The notes beneath the pieces were generated by a model. The model saw only the letters and a list, made by a program, of their open reading frames with translations, was not told the origin of the DNA and searched no databases. Positions 33,480-41,192 of a stretch of DNA of 64,000 bases are shown piece by piece. The position numbers and the translations under genes are program-made. Every line of letters begins with the position of its first letter. Position 1 is the stretch's first letter. The DNA is from Solibacillus sp. R5-41 (GTDB lineage: Bacteria > Bacillota > Bacilli > Bacillales_A > Planococcaceae), in contig NZ_CP024123.1 of NCBI RefSeq assembly GCF_002736105.1, forward strand, positions 1,728,001-1,792,000. Reading direction: 5' to 3'.

Positions 33480-33662
33480 ATGAAAAAAATATTACTTCGA
33501 TGGTTTATTGTTCTGTCAGCATTGTATACTTTAGGACATTTGCTATTTGGTTTTGATGAAACACGGTTGTTGAGAGTTATTACGAGTACAATTGGTGCGG
33601 CTTTCTGTGGCAGTGTTCTTCTCTATATGAATATAAAAGAACGAGAAGAAGAGATTTCTTAA
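33480..33662 (+). CDS. Small membrane protein
   Basis: 60 aa, two helices (WFIVLSALYTLGHLLFG, ITSTIGAAFCGSVLLYM) and a charged tail KEREEEIS. ATG 33480 after GGAG. No family recognised. Confidence 0.65.
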   Translation: MKKILLRWFIVLSALYTLGHLLFGFDETRLLRVITSTIGAAFCGSVLLYMNIKEREEEIS

Positions 33663-33707
33663 TTAACAGTTTGGTTCAACTGTTGCTTATGCAGCTCTTT
33701 TTTCTTA

Positions 33708-33734
33708 TTGAACTAACGCAGCAGTTTAGTGCAA
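33708..33734 (+). repeat. Half-site A with long terminator-like spacer
   Basis: TTGAACTAACGCAGCAGTTT then AGTGCAA, preceded by a remnant of the GAGTTGC...GCAGCTC terminator but no B. The following ~60 bp (GGAGTACCTTC...AACGCTAAGTTAAG) is repeated at 13241. Confidence 0.75.
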
Positions 33735-33871
33735 CAAGGAGTACCTTCAAAATTATGGGGATTTCCAACGCTAAGTTAAGAAATATGACCAAACGATGCT
33801 TTGGAACTTTTATCCAGTAAAATTTAACGTTATAATCACTTGTATAAAATATAAAACAATTGGAGGGCTGT

Positions 33872-34303
33872 ATGGAGAAAACAAGTTTATATGCATACAT
33901 TAGTTTTACTGGTAAGGATGATGTTGACGATTTTCCTGTAGAAGTAGTAACAGAGATGTTAGGTGTACAGCCAACAACAATTTTGCGAATGGGTGAAAGA
34001 ATAAATGATGTGCATACGCGTTCATTTACATCGTGGAAATACGAATCTGAAACAGTAGAAACACTTGATGTAGATGATGTTTTACTTCCCATTTTAAATG
34101 CTTTCCAGTACAAAACAGATACAATTAACCGAATAAAGGAAGAATTGAATTTGAATGTACGAATTGAATTAGTGATAACAATGATAAATGGCTATACGCC
34201 TGGTTTGACAATCTCCCCTGAATTTAGTAGATTTGCATCTGCCATCAATGCATCCATTGGTATTGATATGTATGTATATCCTTTTAGTGAACCTGAAGAA
34301 TAA
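33872..34303 (+). CDS. DUF4279-like protein
   Basis: 143 aa: YAYISFTGKDDVDDFPVEVV, LGVQPTTILRMGERI, SFTSWKYESE, and ISPEFSRFASAINASIGIDM. This is the DUF4279 pattern (ISP....LA.L.A.LD.DLYV near the C-terminus), a family often linked to immunity in polymorphic toxin loci. ATG 33872 follows TTGGAGGG; a TTG at 33860 overlaps that site. Single-gene cassette. Confidence 0.78.
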   Translation: MEKTSLYAYISFTGKDDVDDFPVEVVTEMLGVQPTTILRMGERINDVHTRSFTSWKYESETVETLDVDDVLLPILNAFQYKTDTINRIKEELNLNVRIELVITMINGYTPGLTISPEFSRFASAINASIGIDMYVYPFSEPEE

Positions 34304-34399
34304 CAACTCATACTTTATGAATACGATATAAATTTCAAATCTCAATAACGTTCCCAAATGCAAATTAGGTAACAAAATCTCGTTTTGGTAGCTTTTTTC

Positions 34400-34426
34400 T
34401 TCAACTAACGAAGCAGGTTAGTTGAA
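34400..34426 (+). repeat. Half-site A
   Basis: TTCAACTAAC / GTTAGTTGAA, a perfect ten-base inverted repeat around GAAGCAG; with CTTC/GAAG outside, the palindrome extends to 13 bases each side. Confidence 0.88.
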
Positions 34427-34505
34427 GAAGAATTTGGAAACAAAAGGGTTTTTAATGTCTTTATTGAACTAATATAGATGATTTATAAAAAAGGGGGAGA
34501 GTATT

Positions 34506-35126
34506 TTGGGTTCAAGAATAATGCACTCGATTATTGGGGAAAAAATTGCGGAGGGTTTATCAATGGAAGACAAAACATCATTTTTGCTTGGAAGCATTGC
34601 TCCAGATGCTGTTTTTTCACACGAAGAAAAAAACTTTTCACATTTCATTATAGGTGAAGTGCAAGATTATTCAAGAAGCGTTGATTATAAAGGGTTTTTA
34701 CATAAATACAATTCGCAAGTAGAAAATCCTTATATATTGGGGTACTTTGCACATTTAATTGCTGATGATATTTGGTTAAGAGGTTTTAATCTTTCTTGGT
34801 TAAGAAACAGAATGGATGCTGATGAAGGATTATATAAGTTATACCATAATGATTTCCGATTGCTAAATGGAAAGTTACTAGAACACTATGGTTTTACAGA
34901 TAAATTGAGAAAAACATTTAGTCATTATCCTGCAATTTTAGATTTGGATGAGGTTTCTTCCAAAGATGTTGAGAAATTTGCTTCTTATGTGTTAGAGGAT
35001 ATAGATTACGACAAGGAAGTTCTAAATGAAAAACTTAATGTTTTTACTTTTAATCAAATAATTGGCTATATAGAGACATCAGTTGAACTTGGGATAAAGA
35101 ATATCAAACCAATTATTACAAAATAA
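34506..35126 (+). CDS. Zinc-dependent phospholipase C-like protein
   Basis: 206 aa: GSRIMHSIIGEKIAE, FLLGSIAPDAVFS, KNFSHFIIGE, ILGYFAHLIADDIW. The spaced His/Asp residues (MH, PDA, SHF, HL..D..W) follow the zinc-dependent phospholipase C/hydrolase pattern in which they bind metals. No signal peptide, so a cytosolic hydrolase is more likely than a secreted phospholipase. TTG start after GGGGGAGAG. Single-gene cassette. Confidence 0.72.
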   Translation: MGSRIMHSIIGEKIAEGLSMEDKTSFLLGSIAPDAVFSHEEKNFSHFIIGEVQDYSRSVDYKGFLHKYNSQVENPYILGYFAHLIADDIWLRGFNLSWLRNRMDADEGLYKLYHNDFRLLNGKLLEHYGFTDKLRKTFSHYPAILDLDEVSSKDVEKFASYVLEDIDYDKEVLNEKLNVFTFNQIIGYIETSVELGIKNIKPIITK

Positions 35127-35129
35127 ATC

Positions 35130-35206
35130 TTCAACTAAAGGGTGCTATACGTCAAGAAGGAGTAAAGCATTTTTTCTTATTGAACTAACGCAGCAGGATA
35201 GTTTAA
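35130..35206 (+). repeat. Cassette site (B 35130-35155, A 35180-35206)
   Basis: B is altered (TTCAACTAAAGGGTGCTATA); A reads TTGAACTAACGCAGCAGGAT then AGTTTAA. Confidence 0.75.
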
Positions 35207-35370
35207 TAACTTTATTTGGCTATTATGTTAAAATTATGGTTATTAGAAAGTTGAAGACTGTAAATGAGCAGGATAATTTAGAAAGATTTAAAAAGTGTAT
35301 TAATAAATAAGGTTTAGTCAGATTTATATATTAGCTATCAAATCAAAAAATATAAGGAAGGTAAATCAAA

Positions 35371-35811
35371 ATGAGAGTATGTTGTTTTAAAATAAATTTA
35401 TCATTAGAAGAAGCTAAAAACCGTTATTGTGATTGGATGAATGAAGGTATTGAATTTGAATTAGGCGAATATGAGAAATATATAGATAAATCAATACAAA
35501 TTGCTGAAATGGAAGATGGATGGACATATTTTGTGGACGTTAAAGGAGAAGCATTCTTTGGTTTATCAAATGAATCTTGGATGAAATTTGTAAGGGATAG
35601 TTCTGTAATCTATGCTTACTACGATGATGACTTCAATGCAGAGCTTATTGTAATAAAAAATGGTACGCTAATACGAGAATTTTCACTTTATGAAGATGAA
35701 CCAGTTGCTAATGTGGATTTTGGAGCATTTGAATATGAAGTAAGTTCACCAATAGAAGATTGGAATGATGTAGCAAATTTTCTTGAAAAGGAGCTATTAT
35801 TTAATATTTAA
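35371..35811 (+). CDS. Hypothetical acidic protein
   Basis: 146 aa, acidic, soluble (FKINLSLEEAKNRYCDWMNE, VIYAYYDDDFNAELIVIKNG, VSSPIEDWNDVANFLEKELL). ATG after AAGGAAGG. Composition and size resemble immunity proteins, but I recognise no family. Confidence 0.65.
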   Translation: MRVCCFKINLSLEEAKNRYCDWMNEGIEFELGEYEKYIDKSIQIAEMEDGWTYFVDVKGEAFFGLSNESWMKFVRDSSVIYAYYDDDFNAELIVIKNGTLIREFSLYEDEPVANVDFGAFEYEVSSPIEDWNDVANFLEKELLFNI

Positions 35812-35863
35812 TCAATAATTTGATTCATTATATTGGAAGAAGATGGGGTCGAGTGAGGCTTAA

Positions 35864-35938
35864 TGAGCTAACGGAGGGCGTTAATTAAAGATCATTGAGT
35901 TACTTAGGCAGCTCTTTCTTATTGAACTAACGGAGCAG
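35864..35938 (+). repeat. Cassette site with right arm missing (B 35864-35890, A left half 35922-35938)
   Basis: B is worn (GAGCTAACGGAGGGCGTTAA); the terminator spacer is present; A stops after TTGAACTAACGGAGCAG and continues CATTCTTGTAATG, resembling the left junction of the IS110-type element at 36098 (CATTCCTGT). Confidence 0.7.
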
Positions 35939-36018
35939 CATTCTTGTAATGAATGAAAAAAGATTTAGAAATAGCTTTTAAAGAATGAAAAAGCAAGTAA
36001 GTTTGTGAAATGTTACAC

Positions 36019-36097
36019 TTAAACTAACGGAGGCTTTACTTGAAGATCATTGAGTTGCATATGCAGCTCTTTTTTTATTATTGAACTAACGGGGCAG
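36019..36097 (+). repeat. Cassette site interrupted by an IS (B 36019-36044, A left half 36081-36097)
   Basis: B AACTAACGGAGGCTTTACTT, hairpin GAGTTGCATATGCAGCTC with T7, then A left half TTGAACTAACGGGGCAG. The missing right arm GTTAGTTCAATAAGC is found at 37855-37869 on the far side of the IS. Confidence 0.88.
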
Positions 36098-36205
36098 CAT
36101 TCCTGTTTGAAGGATGTTCGAGGTCTTGAAAGAAAAGGAGCCCTCTAGTATGATGCATGAGTGTCAACGACCATTGACCCATCATCAAACAAGGAGGACT
36201 CCTTT

Positions 36206-37483
36206 ATGCATTCTAAATGGAATAACAAAATTAATCAAGTTACTGAAAATACACTGGTTGTCGGCATGGATATTGCTAAGCGTATTCATTACGCATGTTT
36301 TGTCGATGAACGCGGGCGAGTAATAGAAAAAGCTTTTGCGGTACATCAATCGAAAGAAGGCTTCGAAAATTTGTATGAAAAGATCCGTCAAATGATGAAG
36401 GAAGCTAAGAAAACTGAAGTAATAATAGGGATTGAGCCTACAGGCCACTACTGGATGAACTTAGCCTATTTCTTAGATCAATACGGAATCCCACTTGTCA
36501 TGGTGAATCCAATGCACGTCAAACGTTCGAAAGAACTTGATGATAATTTGCCGACTAAGAATGATAAAAAAGATGCATTAGTCATCGCACGGTTATTGAA
36601 AGATGGACGCTTTAGCTATCCACGAATATTAAAAGAAGTAGAAGCTGAACTACGGATTGGTTCTACTCTTAGATTAAAGTTAACGGAAGATCTAGCAAGT
36701 ATTAAAAATCGAATCATTCGTTGGCTCGATCGATATTTTCCTGAATTCAATCAAGTCTTTCCTACTTTCGGAAAAATGGCACTTACTGCATTAGAAAGAA
36801 CACCAATGCCACAGGACATTCAAGGGAAAACCGCGGAAGAACTTGTATTTTTCTACCGTCAGGTAGGGGGTATGAGAGCTCCACAACTACCAAAAGCTAA
36901 GCTACTCATTGAAAAGGCTTCAAACTCTATAGGACTGACAGAAGGACAAAAGATGGCCAAACATGAAATCGCCACACTCCTACGTCAGTTTCGCTTATTA
37001 GAAACTGAAATCGAAGCAGTGAATGACCAATTAACTGAATTGGCAAAGACAACGATGGAATATGACCTACTCGCGTCAGTACCAGGTTTAGGAGATGCGA
37101 CAATTGTTGATCTACTTTCCGAAGTAGGGAGTTTTTCACTTTACGAAAATCCACGCCAACTCATTAAACTAGCGGGACTAACATTACGTGAAAACTCTTC
37201 TGGTCAACATAAGGGTCAAAAACATATATCAAAACGTGGACGTAAGAGACTTAGACATATCCTTTTCAAAGTGATTGTTCCTTTGATTCGGCATAACCTA
37301 GCATTCAAACAACTTCACGAATACTACACAACAAGGAATCAGAATCCCTTACGGGGTAAGCAATCGATGGTAGTTCTCTGTGGTAAATTTCTGAAAATAT
37401 TACATGGTATTTGTAAAAAGAAAGTGTATTTTAACGAGCAACTTATGATGAAAGATCTCTACTCTCTCGGAGAGGCAGCGTAA
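36206..37483 (+). CDS. IS110-family DEDD transposase
   Basis: 425 aa. The N-terminal DEDD RuvC-like domain shows VVGMDIAKRIHYACFVDERG, IGIEPTGHYW and NDKKDALVIARLL; the C-terminal Tnp_20 (IS116/IS110/IS902) domain shows LLASVPGLGDATIVDLLSEV, then LAGLTLRENSSGQHKGQKHI and SKRGRKRLRHILF, with the catalytic Ser region in RENSSGQ. These recombinases use a bridge RNA to pair donor and target. ATG 36206 follows AAGGAGG; the full-length frame suggests an active enzyme. Confidence 0.95.
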   Translation: MHSKWNNKINQVTENTLVVGMDIAKRIHYACFVDERGRVIEKAFAVHQSKEGFENLYEKIRQMMKEAKKTEVIIGIEPTGHYWMNLAYFLDQYGIPLVMVNPMHVKRSKELDDNLPTKNDKKDALVIARLLKDGRFSYPRILKEVEAELRIGSTLRLKLTEDLASIKNRIIRWLDRYFPEFNQVFPTFGKMALTALERTPMPQDIQGKTAEELVFFYRQVGGMRAPQLPKAKLLIEKASNSIGLTEGQKMAKHEIATLLRQFRLLETEIEAVNDQLTELAKTTMEYDLLASVPGLGDATIVDLLSEVGSFSLYENPRQLIKLAGLTLRENSSGQHKGQKHISKRGRKRLRHILFKVIVPLIRHNLAFKQLHEYYTTRNQNPLRGKQSMVVLCGKFLKILHGICKKKVYFNEQLMMKDLYSLGEAA

Positions 37484-37854
37484 GCATTTCGATCAAAGAG
37501 CTATAGCAAAAAGGATGATACGGAGAAGCCGGCAATATCACTAAACTTAGACTATGAGTCCCCGGGGCAGCTTAGCAGGCCTCTGCCTTATGAATAGACC
37601 GAACGAAGGAATGTAAGCGCGTTGACGCTAAGAGACATGGGAGGGTACGTCGTCATAAGCATCGCAGAGATCCATTGTGCATCAAAATAATGGATAAAAA
37701 AGCTAATGATTTCCATTAGTTTTAGCGAAGCGTACGCTTTACTGGGTAATATAATCTATAAATTCAAGACTCTGTTTATCAGAGGGGAGAAAAATATTTT
37801 TCTTAAATCACGAAGTGATGGAAACCGTTGATATCTCAATGTTTATAGAGGGAG
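37484..37854 (+). ncRNA. Candidate bridge-RNA region of the IS110/IS1111 element
   Basis: Structured non-coding region after the transposase. It contains CGGGGCAGCTTAG at 37563-37575, matching 12 of 13 bases of the disrupted target CGGGGCAGGTTAG; GGCAG...CTGCC can close a hairpin there. IS110-type bridge RNAs carry target-like guide sequence in an internal loop, so this is a good candidate for the left target guide. RNA boundaries unknown. Confidence 0.55.
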
Positions 37855-37869
37855 GTTAGTTCAATAAGC
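37855..37869 (+). repeat. Right half of the interrupted half-site A
   Basis: GTTAGTTCAATAAGC, which together with 36081-36097 restores a complete half-site A. Confidence 0.85.
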
Positions 37870-38066
37870 ATTATAGAAATAATAATCGGCACCTATTTGT
37901 TCGAATCCTCTTTAGTAAGTGAATATTAATCAAATAATAATACAATAGAACATTGAAATAAATCCCGAATAGTGTAATATTACACTATAAAGGTAATATG
38001 TCGGTCGTTATTCCTTAGTCTGATTCAGAAACATTATCGCAATATATAATTAAACGGAGGGATATT

Positions 38067-38351
38067 ATGAGATATATTGAATCAATAGACCCTTTTCTGA
38101 TGCAGTTGTTCATTGTTCCCTTAATAGTTATTGGATTAGGTGTTATAGCATCGGCTCTTGTTAAAAAGGTATTTATTGCACCTTTAATAACATTGTTTCT
38201 GAATGGACTATATGAAATTTGGTATATGAAATACTATTATCCTGAATTAGAAATTAACTTCACGTCTTGGAATATTATTTCCCCTCTAATTTCATTAGTA
38301 GTTGCTTTAATGGTAGTACCGTTTCTAAAACAAAAATACAAACAAAATTAG
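38067..38351 (+). CDS. DUF2651-like membrane protein
   Basis: 94 aa, three helices (LFIVPLIVIGLGVIASALV, VFIAPLITLFLNGLYEIWYM, LISLVVALMVVPFL) with a C-terminal KQKYKQN. Layout resembles DUF2651 (YbeC-like) small membrane proteins of bacilli. ATG after GGAGGG. The cassette that followed the half-site now split by the IS. Confidence 0.6.
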   Translation: MRYIESIDPFLMQLFIVPLIVIGLGVIASALVKKVFIAPLITLFLNGLYEIWYMKYYYPELEINFTSWNIISPLISLVVALMVVPFLKQKYKQN

Positions 38352-38405
38352 ACTACATAATTAAAGGAGTCTCTTTTTATGAGGCGTTTCCTCAAAATGA
38401 TGTTA

Positions 38406-38487
38406 TTCAACAAACGAGGGCTTTAGCAAAACAAGGCTGCCTTTGGGTAGCTTTTTCTTCTTGAACTAAAGGAGCAGGATACTTCAA
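38406..38487 (+). repeat. Cassette site (B 38406-38430, A 38461-38487)
   Basis: B TTCAACAAACGAGGGCTTTA, terminator GGCTGCCTTTGGGTAGC plus T5, A TTGAACTAAAGGAGCAGGAT then ACTTCAA. Confidence 0.78.
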
Positions 38488-38533
38488 TAGTTTTGTTATG
38501 GTGCAGTGATAAAAAAGAAGGAGTGTTATAGGT

Positions 38534-38965
38534 TTGTTAACCAAAAAAAATGTTTTAATCATAATTATAGGTAGTATTATTATAGGGATCTTCTCATTTC
38601 CCTTTATTACTATATATCTTCTTAATAATGGAAATCCTTATCATAATTATCTAGTTAATAAGCATATTCCAGCTCATTTGGAGCATTTGGGGTACACGAA
38701 TGAAGTTATAATAGAGCAACATATAATAGCGCCAAAGTCCAGTGCCAATCACAGTGTCTATCATCAACGCTATATGGTGATTTTTAAGGATGAACCACAA
38801 TTGAAATATTTATATGGTTTAACAAAAAAGGAGAAAAACGTTGTGCAATTCTGTGAGAAAATTAACGTGATGGATAGAAATGGCACTCGTTCTGAAGAAA
38901 TGACAATCGAGAAAACCAATCATAGTGAAAGTGAATGTCTGGGATATTACGACAATAGAAATTAA
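38534..38965 (+). CDS. DUF3139-like membrane-anchored protein
   Basis: 143 aa: N-terminal helix (VLIIIIGSIIIGIFSFPFIT), then NGNPYHNYLVNKHIPAHLEH, LGYTNEVIIE, YMVIFKDEP. The NPY...V...IP.HLE..GY pattern is that of DUF3139 proteins of bacilli. TTG start eight bases after AAGGAGTG. Single-gene cassette. Function unknown. Confidence 0.75.
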   Translation: MLTKKNVLIIIIGSIIIGIFSFPFITIYLLNNGNPYHNYLVNKHIPAHLEHLGYTNEVIIEQHIIAPKSSANHSVYHQRYMVIFKDEPQLKYLYGLTKKEKNVVQFCEKINVMDRNGTRSEEMTIEKTNHSESECLGYYDNRN

Positions 38966-38972
38966 ATTTTCA

Positions 38973-38999
38973 TTCAACTAACGGGGCAGTTTAGTTGAA
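38973..38999 (+). repeat. Half-site A without B
   Basis: TTCAACTAACGGGGCAGTTT then AGTTGAA, eight bases after the stop codon. No terminator or B half. Confidence 0.85.
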
Positions 39000-39051
39000 G
39001 ATGATATTTTAAGTTTAGTGGGAATAAACATAAAAAGACGGGGGTGCGTTG

Positions 39052-39534
39052 ATGTTCAAAAGAAGATTAATTTTAATCTTCGCAGTAATTTTATCGTTAG
39101 TAATTGCGGGCTGTAATGACGAAGAGTCAATTGAGAAAAAAGAAGAAGTTATTCAACACAATTGGAATGAAAGTCCACTTTTTGAATCGGACGGTTACAC
39201 AATGATTGGTGAAGAAGGACGCTTAGGTTTTATCTACGATGATGCCGAAGTTGTTAGATTTTACCCTGATAAAGTCCAAAAGTACATGTGGCATTTTTGG
39301 GGAAATGAAGATGAGTTGATTGGTGACTTTGAAGTTTTAGGAACTCATGAAAATAGTAATGAGAAAATAATAATTGTACCAAAAGGGGGAAATTCTTTTC
39401 TTAGCCCTAATAATGGTGCAGATACTCACTATCCAACAAATATGATGCTCCCTAAAAGTGGAATGTGGAAGTTAGATGCTTATATTGGAGATAGACTATT
39501 TGGAAGTGTTTATGTAAAAGTTCATGAGAAATAA
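39052..39534 (+). CDS. DUF4871-like lipoprotein
   Basis: 160 aa lipoprotein; lipobox VIAGC. Mature part: ESDGYTMIGEEGRLGFIYDD, KVQKYMWHFWGNEDELIGDF, LPKSGMWKLDAYIGDRLFGS. The KYMWHFWG segment and MW.L.AY...LFG.V.V end match DUF4871 lipoproteins of bacilli. ATG 39052 after GGGGGTG; TTG at 39049 also possible. Single-gene cassette. Confidence 0.78.
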   Translation: MFKRRLILIFAVILSLVIAGCNDEESIEKKEEVIQHNWNESPLFESDGYTMIGEEGRLGFIYDDAEVVRFYPDKVQKYMWHFWGNEDELIGDFEVLGTHENSNEKIIIVPKGGNSFLSPNNGADTHYPTNMMLPKSGMWKLDAYIGDRLFGSVYVKVHEK

Positions 39535-39541
39535 TGGATTG

Positions 39542-39630
39542 TTGAACTAACGGGGGCTTTACTTGAAGTTCATTGAGTTGCATATGCAGTTCTTTTTTTA
39601 TTATTGAACTAAAGGGGCAGATTAGTTGAA
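39542..39630 (+). repeat. Cassette site (B 39542-39567, A 39604-39630)
   Basis: B TTGAACTAACGGGGGCTTTA, hairpin GAGTTGCATATGCAGTTC with T7, A TTGAACTAAAGGGGCAGATT then AGTTGAA; followed by a D-type element at 39650-39680. Confidence 0.85.
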
Positions 39631-39816
39631 GAGCGTTGTTTAACTTTTGTACAACAATCGGGCCATTTTCTGGAATAAAGCGATTGCTCAAATCCAGAAT
39701 TTTGAAATAATTATTAGTAAGTTAAATGGCAGGATTTTAGAATATGACCGAAACATATTGTATATAAAAAAATTAACATTAGTTTCTTAATTCTTTTTAT
39801 TGGGAGGAAGAGTAGG

Positions 39817-40179
39817 ATGGAAATAAAATGGATAGGTGTTAGTGTCCTCACCGGATTCTTTCTACTGGAGCTTGGTGCAATGGTTGCGTTCAGTTACTGG
39901 GGTTATCATATCAAGACAGGGGCAGCGGTCAAAATTATACTTGCGGTTGCCACGCCACTAGTCATAGCCACTCTATGGGGTATGTTTCTCTCCCCGAAGG
40001 CGTCGCTTCCCATCTTCTCCTTCCCCATACGAACTACGCTTAAGCTGGTTGTGTTCATTGTTGCTTCCGCAGCTTTGTACGCAAGTGGGCAAAGCGCGTT
40101 CGCAGTTACTTTTCTGACGGTGTCCCTTCTTATCGTGGCAGCAGTCTTCATCTTGAAGCTTCATAAAGTAAATATGTGA
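39817..40179 (+). CDS. YrdB-family (DUF2568) membrane protein
   Basis: 120 aa with four helices. WIGVSVLTGFFLLELGAMVA, SYWGYHI, ATPLVIATLWGMFLSPKAS and LYASGQSAFAVTFL match YrdB proteins (E/D..A...WG......W.. .PKA). ATG after GGGAGG. Codon usage is richer in G and C than in neighbouring cassettes, suggesting a different donor. Function of the family is unknown. Confidence 0.82.
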   Translation: MEIKWIGVSVLTGFFLLELGAMVAFSYWGYHIKTGAAVKIILAVATPLVIATLWGMFLSPKASLPIFSFPIRTTLKLVVFIVASAALYASGQSAFAVTFLTVSLLIVAAVFILKLHKVNM

Positions 40180-40202
40180 AGTGGATTAGCCTAAAACCGA
40201 AC

Positions 40203-40272
40203 TTCAATAATCGGGCGCGATTGTTGAATAAGCGTCTCTGTTCTTACTCAACTAACGGGGGCTCCAGTAGTT
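40203..40272 (+). repeat. D' palindrome plus half-site B
   Basis: D' TTCAATAATCGGGCGCGATT then GTTGAA at 40203-40228 (nearly perfect inverted repeat), then B at 40247-40272 (TCAACTAACGGGGGCTCCAG). Confidence 0.78.
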
Positions 40273-40500
40273 TGACCTAATGCACGTAAGTATCGTGCTT
40301 AAAAGGTCACTTGCAATTAGGCATAGTTAGAAGTAGGGAATATAAAATGTAGCTTTGTAATAAAGATTGATTATTTATAATAAAGAACGATTATTTATAA
40401 TAAAGTAAATCATCTTTTCTCTGTAGATTTCTTAGAGGTTAGATGATTTTTTATTGGATATTTATGTTAATGTAATTGTAAATATTGTGAAGAAATGTAC

Positions 40501-40527
40501 TTAAACTAACGGGTCAGGTTAGTTTAA
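40501..40527 (+). repeat. Half-site A
   Basis: TTAAACTAACGGGTCAGGTT then AGTTTAA; the preceding 130 bp repeats the spacer of 18245-18361, so B at 40247 and this A form one long site. Confidence 0.8.
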
Positions 40528-40621
40528 GTAGAGGGATTTTAAGATGGATAACGAATTAGTTAAAATAAAGGTGTTCAACTAAAAGGCAGTATAGAGATTT
40601 TTCAGGAAAAGAGGAATTAAT

Positions 40622-41053
40622 ATGAAGGATGAACAGCAAAACAAAATAGAAGAATTAGAGGGGAAAATTTATTCTTTAGAACGAAGTTTAAAACGCCTTT
40701 CTATATTGGTAGAACCTAATTTAAAATACCCATACTGGCATAAACTTCTTTGTCTAGGTATTTTTGAAGAAGATAAAAAGAAACTTGAATATATTATGTT
40801 CCATCTAACAGCCCGTTTACACCAAGAACCAAATTCTTTTAGGATAGATACAGAATACCCATCTGAGTTGTTTGAAAATGGTTTACCGACTTTAAATCAA
40901 ACAATGACTATAATTTCATCTACTATAAATATAGAGTATGAAGAAATTATTCAAGAAATCCTCTTATGTATGTATCGACAAGGTATGTTCAAAAATCTAA
41001 TTAGTTTTCTATTTCCAGAAGAAGTAAAGAAAATAGATGAAGGTGAATTGTGA
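40622..41053 (+). CDS. YhaI/DUF1878-like protein
   Basis: 143 aa. An N-terminal coiled coil (KIEELEGKIYSLERSLKRLS) precedes YPYWHKLLCLGIFEEDKKKL, then IIQEILLCMYRQGMFKNLI. The pattern (coiled-coil start, P.....L....L.e.e......, .I...LY.QG.y..L) resembles YhaI (DUF1878) of bacilli. Soluble. ATG after GAGGAATTA. Single-gene cassette. Confidence 0.6.
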   Translation: MKDEQQNKIEELEGKIYSLERSLKRLSILVEPNLKYPYWHKLLCLGIFEEDKKKLEYIMFHLTARLHQEPNSFRIDTEYPSELFENGLPTLNQTMTIISSTINIEYEEIIQEILLCMYRQGMFKNLISFLFPEEVKKIDEGEL

Positions 41054-41063
41054 TACTTTTCAC

Positions 41064-41192
41064 TTAAACTAACGGGGGCTTTAGTTAAACAAGACCATCA
41101 TTTCGATGGTCTATTTTTATGTCTAAAACATCAAGTAGGCTTCGGTGATCCATTGTGAAATGTACTTTAACTAACGGAGCAGTTTAGTTGAA
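41064..41192 (+). repeat. Cassette site with best inner-arm pairing (B 41064-41090, A 41166-41192)
   Basis: Inner arms CTTTAGTTAAA (41079-41089) and TTTAACTAACG (41166-41176) are complementary at 10 of 11 positions; outer arms AACTAAC and TTTAGTT at 6 of 7. Linkers GGGGG and GAGCAG stay unpaired. The loop holds a terminator hairpin GACCATC / GATGGTC plus T5. Confidence 0.88.

Larger units (their letters stand above)
36098..37854 (+). mobile_element. IS110/IS1111-type insertion sequence inside a cassette half-site
   Basis: About 1.76 kb with one DEDD transposase gene, a ~100-bp 5' leader and ~370 bp of structured non-coding DNA after the gene. Boundaries come from the split A half-site: GGGGCAG on the left and GTTAGTT on the right rejoin to a perfect A sequence, with at most a two-base ambiguity and no longer target duplication, as usual for this family. 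A long 3' non-coding end suggests the IS1111 group. Confidence 0.85.
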
